The notes under the pieces were generated by a model. It was not told where the DNA came from. It did not search any database and saw only the letters and a list, made by a program, of their open reading frames with translations. Below are positions 27,652-37,011 of a stretch of 64,000 nucleotides of DNA, one piece after another. The position numbers and the translations under genes were made by a program. Every line of letters begins with the position of its first letter. Position 1 is the stretch's first letter. Source of the stretch: Mediterraneibacter faecis JCM 15917 (GTDB lineage Bacteria > Bacillota > Clostridia > Lachnospirales > Lachnospiraceae); NCBI GenBank assembly GCA_001312505.1, contig BBDW01000003.1, positions 124,001 to 188,000 on the forward strand, given 5' to 3'.

Positions 27652-27726
27652 GAATGCGCACTGCGGTGTACGATGTAGGTGTCGCAAGCGACCACCGCAG
27701 GCGTAAGAGGGTGCCGAGGCACATTC
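27652..27726. other. GC-rich structured intergenic element, possible small RNA
   Basis: This 75-base island is much more GC-rich than its surroundings. An outer stem GAATGCGC/GCACATTC (one mismatch) closes an inner stem CTGCGGTG/CACCGCAG, which in turn encloses GTCGC-AA-GCGAC, and GTGCC/GGCAC forms a small side hairpin. Such nested folding suggests a structured RNA or a repeat element. I do not recognise a known family and see no reading frame. Confidence 0.5.
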
Positions 27727-27813
27727 TTTGTTCTGGATAGATCAGAAGGGGAATAATTACCGTGTATAGTAATAGAAATTGTGGATAAGATTTTATTTTA
27801 CATAAACAAATAC

Positions 27814-27842
27814 TTGTAAATCAATGCTTCCTCTACTATAAT
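27814..27842 (+). promoter_or_regulatory. Promoter of guaA
   Basis: TTGTAA (27814-27819), 17 bases, TATAAT (27837-27842). It lies about 65 bases before the guaA start, with no other gene between. Confidence 0.7.
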
Positions 27843-27907
27843 GAAAAACAGAAAAAGATATATAAATAAAGTAAATAGTTTTGATTGGATTTTACAGGAG
27901 GAAAGAT

Positions 27908-29456
27908 TTGAAGAAAGAATTAGTGATTGTCCTTGACTTTGGTGGACAGTATAACCAGCTGGTCGCAAGACGTGTCAGGGAGTGTAATGTATATTGTGAA
28001 ATTTATTCATATAAGACGGATATTGAAAAAATCAAAGAGATGAATCCAAAAGGAATCATTCTCACAGGCGGACCGAACAGCTGTTATGAGCCGGATTCAC
28101 CGACTTATTCAGAAGAACTGTTCAAGCTTGGAATTCCGGTTCTCGGACTTTGCTATGGCGCACAGCTGATGTCTCATGTACTTGGTGGAAAAGTTGAGCG
28201 TGCAGATGTAAGAGAATATGGTAAGACAGAAGTTATTATTGATAAAAAAGACTCCAAAGTATTTGAGGGTGTTTCAGAGACAACAACATGTTGGATGAGC
28301 CATTTTGATTATATTTCAAAGATTGCTCCGGGATTTGAAATTACAGCACACACTGCTGACTGTCCGGTTGCAGCAGCTGAGAACGCAGCTGAGAAACTGT
28401 ATGCAATCCAGTTCCATCCAGAAGTACTTCATACAGTAGAAGGAACAAAGATGATCAACAACTTTGTAAAAAATGTATGTGAATGTGCGGGTGACTGGAA
28501 GATGGATGCTTTTGTTGAGAATACAATTGCAGAGATCCGCGAGAAGGTTGGAAACGGAAGAGTATTGCTCGCATTGTCAGGTGGGGGTTGACTCTTCAGT
28601 GGCAGCAGGACTTCTTTCCAAAGCCATTGGAAAACAGCTTACTTGTGTATTCGTAGATCACGGACTTCTTCGCAAAAATGAAGGAGATGAAGTTGAGGCA
28701 ATCTTCGGACCAGAAGGACAGTTTGATCTGAACTTTATCCGCGTAAATGCGCAGGAAAGATATTATAACAAACTTGCAGGCGTTACAGAGCCAGAAGCAA
28801 AACGTAAGATTATCGGTGAAGAATTCATCCGTATCTTCGAAGAAGAAGCAAAGAAGATCGGTACCGTTGAATTCCTTGCACAGGGAACAATTTATCCGGA
28901 TGTGGTAGAAAGTGGTCTTGGCGGAGAATCCGCTGTGATCAAATCTCACCACAATGTAGGAGGACTTCCGGATTTTGTAGATTTCAAAGAAATCATTGAG
29001 CCGCTTCGTGATCTTTTCAAAGATGAAGTTCGTAAAGCAGGACTTGAGCTTGGACTTCCTGAAAGACTCGTATTCCGTCAGCCATTCCCAGGACCGGGAC
29101 TTGGAGTACGTATCATCGGCGAAGTAACAGCTGAGAAAGTTCGTATCGTTCAGGATGCAGATGCTATTTATCGTGAAGAGATTGAAAATGCCGGACTTGA
29201 TAAGACAATTGGTCAGTATTTTGCAGCACTTACGAATATGAGAAGCGTTGGTGTTATGGGTGATGAGAGAACTTATGATTATGCTGTAGCTCTTAGAGCC
29301 GTTAATACGATTGATTTCATGACTGCAGAGGCGGCGGAGATTCCGTATGAAGTTCTGAATAAAGTAATGAGCAGAGTTATAAATGAAGTTCGTGGGGTGA
29401 ATAGAATATTCTATGATCTGACGAGTAAGCCACCGGGAACGATTGAGTTTGAATAG
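27908..29456 (+). CDS. guaA: GMP synthase (glutamine-hydrolysing), frame broken once
   Basis: GuaA turns XMP into GMP with ATP and glutamine. The start is TTG 27908 with AGGAGGAAAG just upstream. The glutaminase domain shows the nucleophile in [10 protein letters not shown] and the His/Glu in QFHPEV. The ATP pyrophosphatase P-loop SGGVDSSV is split by a frameshift: the run at 28583-28587 has five G, and with four the motif and frame are exact. The rest, including [11 protein letters not shown] and the C-terminal dimerisation domain ending KPPGTIEFE, is normal. Joined length is about 515 residues. An essential gene would hardly survive this break, which supports a sequence error. The element integrase begins 78 bases after its stop. 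Confidence 0.95.
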
Positions 29457-29460
29457 TTGA
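29400..29460 (+). other. Presumed attachment site (left junction) at the 3' end of guaA
   Basis: The chromosomal gene guaA ends here with its normal C-terminus and the integrase of a mobile element follows in reverse orientation. The 3' end of guaA is a known integration target for tyrosine-recombinase elements. I searched the rest of the window for a second copy of the guaA tail and saw none, so the right junction should lie beyond 64,000. The exact core cannot be set from one end. Confidence 0.5.
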
Positions 29461-29470
29461 CGCTGGGCTA

Positions 29471-29496
29471 CAAAGCCCGTAACCACGGGGGCTTTG
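29471..29496 (+). terminator. Hairpin after guaA
   Basis: CAAAGCCCGT (29471-29480) pairs with ACGGGGGCTTTG (29485-29496); two G of the right arm are unpaired because the run has five G against three C. The following sequence is only weakly T-rich. Probably the guaA terminator. Confidence 0.6.
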
Positions 29497-29534
29497 CGGC
29501 TTTGGGTGTTTGAAATTGCATTATCATTGCATTT

Positions 29535-30718
29535 TTATATTTCTTTGTGATACATTGCAGTATGCTGATTACTGGTATAATTAGCAATACTTTGAGAAGC
29601 TGACTGGTAGCTGAGAACCCCCCCGGTCAGCTTCTTTGCAATCTCAATATTGGTGTTTGGATACAGATGACCATAAGTTCCTAGTGTCGTCTGTATTTTT
29701 TCATGTCCAAGACGCTCTTTAATCAGCAGTGGATTTTCGCCCATGCTGATAAGCAGGGAAGCATGCGAATGTCTCAGGGCATGAATTTTGATTCTGTGAA
29801 CACCAGCTAAATTTGCCAATTTCTCCAATGCTCTTGGAAGTGTTGTTTTGCTGGTGGGTGTACTGTTATAACTCAGGACGAATCCACAATTTGGTAAAAC
29901 CTTTGCCTGAACCGCCTTCCATTCTTGTAATTCCTTGATGGTATCAGCATCAATATAAATGGTACGGTTGCTTGCCTGCGTCTTAGGTTCAACGAATTTG
30001 TAGTCATTCATTGTTTTATAGTACAGTGTTTTACTAATAATCAGCATACCTGTTTCAAAATCAATATCATCCACTGTAAGGCGGCAGCCTCTCCAATACG
30101 CATTCCAGTCATAAATAAAAGCCAGAACGAGATGAAGAGATAGTGCTCGTAGTAGTCACCTTTGTACAGCAGGGATATTACCTTCTGAAACTCCTCCAAA
30201 GTCCAGAAGTCGATCTTTACTTTTTTAGATTTGATATTGCCGATCATGCGGGCAGGATTCTTCTTTGCAAGTCCGAGGATAATCGCCCGGTCAAAAGCTA
30301 AACATAACATTCCCTGAACAATGCGTACATAGTTTGGACTGAATTGTTTTGCCAACTTGAGCTGCCAGGTCTGTACATTTATCGCTTCTATTTCGGACAC
30401 TTTCTTCTTGTAGAAATAGGCAAAGTGTTTTTGAATGGTCGAGTAACGATTCTTGTAGGTACTTTCTTTCACCTGAGTTTTGTACCACGGAAGATAGATT
30501 TCTTCAATAAACTTTTTGAAGGTAATGTCTTCCTTCTTATCAGCTAATTCTTCCGTTGATGCAAGAATCAATTTGGAATACTCGGCACGGGCTTCTTTTT
30601 TTGTTGAGAATCCGCTGCGGTATTTTTGAATCTGTTTTCCGGTTACAGGATGATATCCGAGATTGGCTCGAAAATAATAAGTGCCGTTTTCTGCTTTTTT
30701 AATTGGATCTTTTGCCAT
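29535..30718 (-). CDS. int: Tyrosine integrase, Tn916 type (frame broken once)
   Basis: The recombinase would insert and excise the element. The N-terminal arm-binding domain (YYFRANLGYHPVTGKQ, RSGFSTKKEA) and the core-binding domain lie in the first 200 residues. In the catalytic domain TGMRIGEAAALQW has the first Arg, HALRHSHAS the His-x-x-Arg, and TYGHLYPN the final Tyr region. The frame breaks near 30072: one base is missing after ALQW, and the other frame continues DDIDFETGMLIISKTL. Joined length is about 394 residues, normal for Tn916 Int. ATG 30718 has AAGGAG upstream. A C7 run (29618-29624) gives TGGVL near the end. It faces guaA, the expected layout at the attachment end. Confidence 0.93.
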
Positions 30719-30752
30719 GATTTCACTCCTTACTAAAATGCAAAAAGCACGA

Positions 30753-30947
30753 TCATTCTTGCTTATCGGGCAAAGTAATCCCTAATAATTCTTCAACGGC
30801 TTCTTTTGGAACCCTGTCTAATTTTCTGGATTGATAATAGGTATGCCCCTTTTCTACCATAAGTTCCTTTGCTTTTTTTATAATATCAGCAGCAAAGGAA
30901 GGACCGTAGCCTAATTCAATCAAATCCCTTTTTGTTACAGTTATCAT
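30753..30947 (-). CDS. DUF3173 small DNA-binding protein (excisionase position)
   Basis: A 64-residue protein starting MITVTKRDLIELGYG, with the segment FAADIIKKAKELM and YYQSRKLDRVPKEAVEELLG. This matches the DUF3173 family, found directly upstream of integrases in Tn916-like and related elements, where an excisionase would be. ATG 30947 is chosen because AAAGGAG lies 6 bases upstream; an earlier in-frame start at 30962 lacks this. A wHTH-like fold and a role in controlling excision are inference from position. Confidence 0.85.
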   Translation of the reverse strand: MITVTKRDLIELGYGPSFAADIIKKAKELMVEKGHTYYQSRKLDRVPKEAVEELLGITLPDKQE

Positions 30948-31302
30948 GAATCTCCTTTCCACAGACAGGGAATCAACTTGATACCTGTCTATTATTATAT
31001 CAAATTTTGAGTAAAAGTTCTCTAATAAAAGCGCTATAAGCTAAAATCCCAAAAGTCTATGTTATTCTTTCAGAAGCCAGTTCCTATGCCCGTTCCGGCC
31101 ACGTAAAACGGTGTTACTTTGTAACTATTAAGCTGCAGGCGTGCGAAGATGCAAACTATCTGCAGTCACCTATATCAATCTCCCGAAAGATTTCTTTTGT
31201 TTTCAAGGTACGGCGAATGGATATATTACCCATTCAATTAAGGAATAGGGGGGGACTTTTCTTTAAGATTGAAAAATTTTGAGAAAAAATGATAAAAATA
31301 AA
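30948..31302. other. Non-coding stretch upstream of the int/DUF3173 pair
   Basis: About 350 bases with no frame I can support. A short reverse-strand frame around 31135-31070 reads GRNGHRNWLLKE before a stop and may be a gene remnant. A G7 run is at 31248-31254. The promoter of the integrase unit should lie here. Confidence 0.35.
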
Positions 31303-31323
31303 AGCTGCCTTGATTTGGCAGCT
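31291..31323 (-). terminator. Intrinsic terminator of the reverse-strand XRE gene
   Basis: AGCTGCC (31303-31309) pairs with GGCAGCT (31317-31323); read on the reverse strand it is followed by TTTTATTTTTATC. It lies 9 bases past the stop of the gene. Confidence 0.85.
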
Positions 31324-31331
31324 ACGGAAAT

Positions 31332-31649
31332 CTATTTGCGTTTTAGAGCCAGACGATTCAGCATGGAAATGAGCGCAAGCATATCCTCGTCATCGAGTTG
31401 TTTCATCAGATCAGTTGCTTTGTCAATCAGAGGAAGATTGTGCAGCTCTGAATCGAAGAACTGTTGAGGAGTGACTTCCAGATAGTCACAGATATCCAGA
31501 AAGCTCTGCATGGTAGGCAGAGAACGTCCGGAAGTGAGGGACTGGATGTAGCTTTTATTTTTGCCAAGATCCAGACTCATCTGATATTCAGATACATTTT
31601 TCTTTAAACGCAGTTCGCTGATGCGTTCTCCAATAAAGTTTTTATCCAT
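31332..31649 (-). CDS. XRE-family transcriptional regulator
   Basis: A 105-residue protein with a helix-turn-helix: ISELRLKKNVSEYQMSLDLGKNKSYIQSLTSG and the third helix region PTMQSFLDICDYLEVTPQQFF. ATG 31649 (MDKNFIG) is preferred because GAGAGGTG is at the right distance; an in-frame ATG at 31670 is less well placed. Regulators of this kind, one at each end of the forward module, usually keep element genes silent. The upstream region to the next forward gene is AT-rich and may be its operator. Confidence 0.85.
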   Translation of the reverse strand: MDKNFIGERISELRLKKNVSEYQMSLDLGKNKSYIQSLTSGRSLPTMQSFLDICDYLEVTPQQFFDSELHNLPLIDKATDLMKQLDDEDMLALISMLNRLALKRK

Positions 31650-31836
31650 ACATTTACACCTCTCTTCCACATTTTAAACTATTTACTTACAGCAAATTAC
31701 GGAATAAAATAGAGATATATTTGAAATATAGTGATTATTCCGTAATATAACCGTAATTTACTAAAATGATACAAAAAAAGAAATTATGGATGATAGAAAA
31801 TGGATTTTGGGGGTATGATGATAGCAAAGGAAGTGG

Positions 31837-32031
31837 ATGTCTGTGCGGATTATAGGAAATGAGCAGGAAATTGAATGGGCGAAGGAAGCACTGCGGAATC
31901 AATGTAACGATTGTCCCTACTTGGACTGCTGTAATGAAAAGGCGAAAGAGGAGTCAAAGCAGTGTGGAACGGTTCGGTTTGGCTGCCGGGAGTATCTGAA
32001 AGAGAAGATTGAATTCGTAGTAGAAAAATAG
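31837..32031 (+). CDS. Small cysteine-rich protein (hypothetical)
   Basis: A 64-residue protein with six cysteines, four of them in CNDCPYLDCC, then C43 and C50; the spacing could bind a zinc ion or iron-sulfur cluster. ATG 31837 follows AAGGAAG. It is divergent from the XRE gene. I do not recognise the family, although short cysteine-rich proteins of this kind are common near the integrase end of such elements. Confidence 0.65.
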   Translation: MSVRIIGNEQEIEWAKEALRNQCNDCPYLDCCNEKAKEESKQCGTVRFGCREYLKEKIEFVVEK

Positions 32032-32428
32032 ATGTAGTATTTTGAACAAATATAAACACCATATATAGTATAAGCCTGAATTGACATGAGGAATATCTTG
32101 TGCTAGTATACTGATATAGTTTATTTTATGCACACCCTTTTTGGGGAGTTTCGGGATTCATAAGAATCTCCAAACTTACAGGAAACAGCAGGAGCTGATT
32201 CCTGGCATAAGTAGTTTATGTTTGTAGTGAGTGTCACGGTATGCCTTTTTTGGCTGCGTGGCACTTTTGTTTTTTCAGGAAGAAACCAGACTTTTAAGAA
32301 TGAACAGAGAAAAGACTCTCTTTTCATTCTTTTTTGTGCTTACATTTAGGTTTCGGCATAGTTGCATGCCACAACCAGCTTCGGCTGTTGATGGATAAAT
32401 ATTATTTTAAGAAAGGTGGAATAAGAAC
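32032..32428 (+). other. Untranslated leader before the DNA-processing module
   Basis: Nearly 400 bases without a gene. It holds the terminator hairpin described next and several T-rich stretches. The layout resembles an attenuated leader, but I cannot see a leader peptide with certainty. Confidence 0.5.
32231..32276 (+). terminator. Terminator hairpin in the leader of the DNA-processing module
   Basis: GTGTCACG (32231-32238) pairs with CGTGGCAC (32257-32264) with one wobble, GCC/GGC inside pairs too, and TTTTGTTTTTT follows. The next gene begins only at 32429, so this hairpin stands upstream of the whole forward module and could act as an attenuator. Confidence 0.75.
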
Positions 32429-33577
32429 ATGAATGAAGCAAGAGTGTATGCAGATGGATTTGAGAGATCCTTTGCAGAAGTAAAAGATCTGCTGGAGTTT
32501 CTGGCAGAGAGAGGAAGAAATGCCAAATGGATCAGAAAGCCAACGAATACGTTACGGCTGGCACCACTGGAAAAGGAGGCTCAAAATCTGGATGCGGCAG
32601 ATGCATCCATGGAAGAAATTTTGGAGGATACAGAGAAGAATACGCAGCTTGTACTGAAAATGAGAGGAGAATCCTATCCGGTACGTGACTGTGCCATCCG
32701 CACCATTTTAAGCCGCGCAGGTGTCAATGGAGACGGGCTTCGCAAGCTGGATAAGGCAACATATGCGAAGGTAGTCAATTACTGCCTGCGGGTTGCAAAA
32801 GGGGATGCCCTGATTAAGATTGCGGACGGAAAGGTTTCCGCAGTACATGGCGGGGGGGATAAACATGATTATTGCATCCTTGATATGAAAGCCATGTTTG
32901 AGACAACCTGCGAATATCTGAATCTGAATTTCAAAGGCAGTGTTTACATGGAGGGCTCTGGTATCTATGACCATTCCATTGTATCTGCCATGTGGAAGCT
33001 CGGAGGAAGTCAGGAACTTCTGGATACTTACCGAAAAGCACTGGATGCACACGGAATGGATGAGAAGATCCTGTCACCGGCACTTCGTTTTACCACATCT
33101 GACGTGGCAGCGAGCGGTGCAAATCTGTATCCGATGCTTTTGACAGACGGACCAAACGGCGTTATCAGTCTGGGAAGTCCAATCAAGCTGGCTCACGATA
33201 AAGGGGGGGCAACGATTCTGGACTTCCGGAAAAATCTGGAGCAGGTATGCGCCCGCTATGTGGATGCGATGAAGAATCTTACTCAGCTTATGGACATTGA
33301 GATCCGTAATCCGGTGAACTGCCTGAAGCTGCTGATGAAGGAACTTGGCATTAAACAGAAGATCCGGAATGAGGTGGTGGAGCTATTTGTATCCCAGAAC
33401 GGGGGGGAAGGTGCCTGTACGGCACATGATCTTTATTATGCCATGAATGAAGCCTCCTTTTTTGCAGCCTGTGAAGGAATGTCCGGACAGGGCATCCTGA
33501 AGCTGGAGGAGGATATTACGAAGGCGCTTATAAAAGACTGGAAAAAATATGACGTTTATGGAGCAGTCAAATGTTAG
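32429..33577 (+). CDS. DUF932-family element protein
   Basis: A 382-residue protein of the DUF932 kind found on plasmids, phages and integrative elements, with a conserved helix-rich N-terminal part and the segments SAVHG..DKHDY, FKGSVYMEGSGIYDHSIVSAMW and FTTSDVAASGANLYPML. Its role is unknown; it is usually next to recombination genes. The frame is open throughout, but three G7 runs (32852-32858, 33203-33209, 33401-33407) make HGGGDKH, DKGGATI and NGGEGAC, each probably with one glycine too many. AAAGGTGG stands before ATG 32429. The next gene starts 11 bases after its stop. Confidence 0.75.
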   Translation: MNEARVYADGFERSFAEVKDLLEFLAERGRNAKWIRKPTNTLRLAPLEKEAQNLDAADASMEEILEDTEKNTQLVLKMRGESYPVRDCAIRTILSRAGVNGDGLRKLDKATYAKVVNYCLRVAKGDALIKIADGKVSAVHGGGDKHDYCILDMKAMFETTCEYLNLNFKGSVYMEGSGIYDHSIVSAMWKLGGSQELLDTYRKALDAHGMDEKILSPALRFTTSDVAASGANLYPMLLTDGPNGVISLGSPIKLAHDKGGATILDFRKNLEQVCARYVDAMKNLTQLMDIEIRNPVNCLKLLMKELGIKQKIRNEVVELFVSQNGGEGACTAHDLYYAMNEASFFAACEGMSGQGILKLEEDITKALIKDWKKYDVYGAVKC

Positions 33578-33588
33578 GAGGAATTGGA

Positions 33589-34628
33589 ATGAATAACAAA
33601 GCAGAGTATACACCGGAAAAGGTTGTGGATATCAGTAACCTGTCAAGAGAAGACTGGTTGGAATACCGCAAAAAAGGAATCGGCGGCAGTGATGTAGCGG
33701 CAATCATGGGGATCTCTCCATTTGCCACTATCCGGGATCTGTTTTACAACAAAACAGGTGTGCAGCCGGTCATTCAGGAGGAAGAGGAAAGCAACTGGGT
33801 TGCCAAGGAAGTCGGACACCGGCTGGAAGATCTGGTGGCAGAAATCTTTTCCAAAAAGACCGGACTGGAAGTATTTCCGGTACGTGTCATGTTCCGGCAT
33901 CCATTATATCCGTTCATGCTTGCAGATGTGGATTTTTTGTTCGTATGCCGGATGGGACATTTGCGATTCTGGAATGTAAAACCTGCAATTATAATGCGAA
34001 AGATAAGTGGGCTGATGAGGGTATTCCAGCTCATTATGTGCTGCAGGTAAGGCATTATCTGTCTGTGATGAATATGCAGAAAGCCTTTATCGCATGCCTG
34101 TATGGAAATAACGAGAATGAGTTTGTGTATCGCACCATTGAGCGTGATCTGATTGAGGAAGAAGACATCATTGATCAGGAAACGTATTTCTGGCAGGAAC
34201 ATGTATTGAAAAATGTAGTACCGCCGCATAACGGGAATTCCGATCTGGTTCTGGCAAATATCCGTAATTATGGTGGTTTTGCAGACAAATCTATTCCGGA
34301 AATTGTGCTTTCCGGTCTGGAATCAAAAAATCTTGAGAAGTATCTTACCCTTTCGGAGGAAAAGTCACAGTTGGAAAAACGGAAAAAGGAAATCGAAGCA
34401 GAACAGCGGGCAATCAGTGTTCCTTTTGTGGAACAGCTGGGGCAGGGCTGCAAGGCAGTGCTGGAGGACGGTACGAACCGTTACCGTATTACCTATAATC
34501 CGACCAGACGTACTTCGGTTGGGAAAGACCAGATGGAGAAGCTGAAAAACCAGCATCCGGATATCTATGAGGAATATACAAAAACAACGGAGAGCCGTAC
34601 TTTCCGAATTAAGAAGGAGGCGGCGTAA
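33589..34628 (+). CDS. YqaJ-type viral recombinase exonuclease (frame broken once)
   Basis: A lambda-exonuclease-like nuclease that resects DNA ends for single-strand annealing. GIGGSDVAAIMGISPF near residue 30, the acidic ADVDFLFV, and ILECKTCNYNAKDKW with the catalytic Glu-x-Lys are the YqaJ motifs. The frame breaks near 33945: one A is missing, after which PDGTFAILECK continues. Joined length is about 346 residues. ATG 33589 follows AGGAGG; its frame is also open upstream to 33571. The C-terminal half contains a coiled-coil-like Lys/Glu stretch (SEEKSQLEKRKKEIEAEQ). It belongs to a module with the RecD2-like helicase and a candidate annealing protein. Confidence 0.87.
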
Positions 34629-34679
34629 TGAGAAAACCAAATGAACGGATGCGGATAAAAAGCTGGAGGGATATAAACA

Positions 34680-36925
34680 ATGAGGTGCAGATTTAAACAT
34701 AAGATTTTCCAGAATGAGGAGAATGGGTATACGATTGCCATATTCACCACACAGGATACGTCTGTCCCCCTGTCAGCCAGAGACAAATATCTGGCATCCC
34801 GGAATATCATCGGCTTCTCAGCGATTGGATTCGGTCTTCCGCTTACAGACGAGATTGAGCTTGAGATGGAAGGCAGATGGGAGAGCGGAGAGCATGGAAC
34901 TCAGTATCAGGTGGAAAATTTCATGGAGGTTGTACCACGGACAAAGGAGGGTATCTTAGGATACCTTTCTTCCGGTGCAATCAAAGGTATCGGTCCCAAG
35001 ATGGCAGATACTATTTTCCGGAAGTTTGGGCTTCAGACACTGGAAATCATGGAAAACAACCCGCAGGAACTCTTGAAGATCCGTGGAATTTCCGAGAAGA
35101 AGCTGGCTGCTATTGTGGAGTCCTATGGAAAAAACCAGGTGTTCCGGGAACTGATGACGTTTCTGGCGCCTTTTAAGGTAACACCCAAAAAAGTGAATAT
35201 GATTCTGAAGAAATTCGGAAATGAATCGGTGGATATTATCCGGCACCGCCCTTACATGCTGAGTGCAGTCAAAGGCTTCGGGTTTCTGACTGTGGATGCG
35301 ATCGGAAGACAGTGCTGCTGTGCACTCAATGATCCCATGCGGATATCCGGGTGCATCGGACATATCATGAATCAGGCAATGAAAGAAGGACATCTGTTTA
35401 AGCAGCGTCAGGAGGTTATCAGGGAAGCACTGGAAATGCTGAACCGGGATCTGCAGGTCATGGCAGTATCGGAGCAGGATGTCAGTCAGGTGCTTTACCG
35501 GCTGGTGCTGCAAAAAAGCATTGTTGTGGAGGAAGAACGGATCTATTCTATCCGGCAGTATGAAGAAGAAACACAGACCGCTTCCATGATAGCCAGACGG
35601 CTTTTGGAGAAGCCGGTTTTGCTGTCCATTGAACCGGAGCTGGAAAAGGCACAGAAGACACTGGGGATCACGCTGTCAGAAACACAGAAACAGGCAGTGC
35701 GGATGGTGTTTGCACATCCCATCAGTATTATTACCGGAGGTCCCGGAACCGGAAAGACAACGGTTCTCAAGGTGATTCTCTATATCCATCAGGCGTTATG
35801 CAGGTCAGAGGTACAGCTTATGGCTCCGACCGGACGTGCGGCAAGACGTATGGTGGAGAGTACCGGCTGTGAAAATGCATCCACGATGCATCTGGCCCTG
35901 GGGGGGCTTTTGGGAGATGATACGGATTTTGAACCGGATTTTGAGTACCTGTCTGCCGGATTTCTAAATGTAGATGAGGTGTCCATGGTGGACATGCATC
36001 TTGCCTATGAATTTTTCCGGCGGGTTAGCAGACATGCCAGAGTCCTTTTAGTCGGGGATAAGAACCAGCTTCCATCCGTAGGAGCCGGGGATGTGTTCCG
36101 GCAACTGATTGCCTGCGGGCTGATTCCGGTCACGGTACTGGATCTGGTTTACCGGCAGGGCGCTTTGAGCAGCATACCTTATAATGCAAAACTGATGCAG
36201 GAGAATAAGACTAATCTGAGCTTTGGGGGGGAGGATTTTCAGTTCATTGCCTGTAAAGGAGCAGATGAAGCGGCAGAGATTGTCCGGAGGATTTATCTGG
36301 ACGAGATTGCAAAAAACGGCATGGATCAGGTACAGATCCTGACTCCGTATCGGAAACGCAGTGCTGCCGGAGTGGATGAATTGAACAAATCTCTGGAGGA
36401 TTTTGTAAATCCGCCAATCGCAGGGAAGAAGGAACTGCATATCGGCAGTCAGGTGTTCCGGGTTGGCGATAAGATTTTACAGAATAAAAATACCGAGATG
36501 GCGAGTAACGGCGATCTGGGCAGGATACTGGACTGTATCACGGATGAGGATGGAAATGCCAGGGCAGTGATCGGATTCCCGGATGGGCGGCAGGTGCAAT
36601 ATGAAGCTGACCAGATGGAAATGATCGAACATGCTAACGCAACAACCATCCATAAGGCACAGGGTTCCGAATGTCCGGTTGTCATCATCCCTTGGGTAAA
36701 AGCCTTTTATATGATGCTGAAGCGCAATATTCTCTATACCGGAGTGACCAGAGCGAAAAGCAAGGTTTATCTGGTAGGGGGGAATGGGCTGCAGTCTGTC
36801 AGGCAATCCATACGGATGACAGCGGGACAAGGAACACCATTCTGAGTGAGCGGATCGTACAGTATTACGATCAGTATCAGAGTGAACAGAAACCGGAAAT
36901 GGAGCAGTTAAAACTTGTTGTTTAA
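34680..36925 (+). CDS. RecD2-like SF1B DNA helicase (frame broken near its end)
   Basis: A 5'-3' helicase of the RecD2 type. The N-terminal OB-like part (IFQNEENGYTIAIF) is followed by a helix-hairpin-helix region IKGIGPKMADTIFRKFG. Motif I is GGPGTGKTT, then MAPTGRAARRM, NVDEVSMVDM (Walker B), LVGDKNQLPSVGAGDVF, and the C-terminal IHKAQGSECPVVII with YTGVTRAKSKVYLVG. At the G6 run 36777-36782 the frame leaves the family sequence; with four G it continues GEWAAVCQAIHTDDSG and RNTILSERIVQYY to 36925. Joined length is about 748 residues. Two G7 runs (35900-35906, 36225-36231) add glycines. ATG 34680 follows GGAGGG. It may process ends for recombination or transfer. Confidence 0.88.
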
Positions 36926-37011
36926 AAATATTTTTCAATTTTTGAAATAAGCGGACTATTACTCTTATATAGGGGGGGAACGTCTGCTTTTCTAAATGAA
37001 AGGAGCAGAGA

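Noticed and set aside
30948..31302. tRNA gene as attachment site
   Set aside because: No cloverleaf with a TTC-arm could be traced; guaA is the integration target.
34628..34696. Short frame (22 residues) coupled by TAATG to the exonuclease gene
   Set aside because: It is in a different frame from the helicase, too short to judge, and the helicase has its own ribosome site within it.
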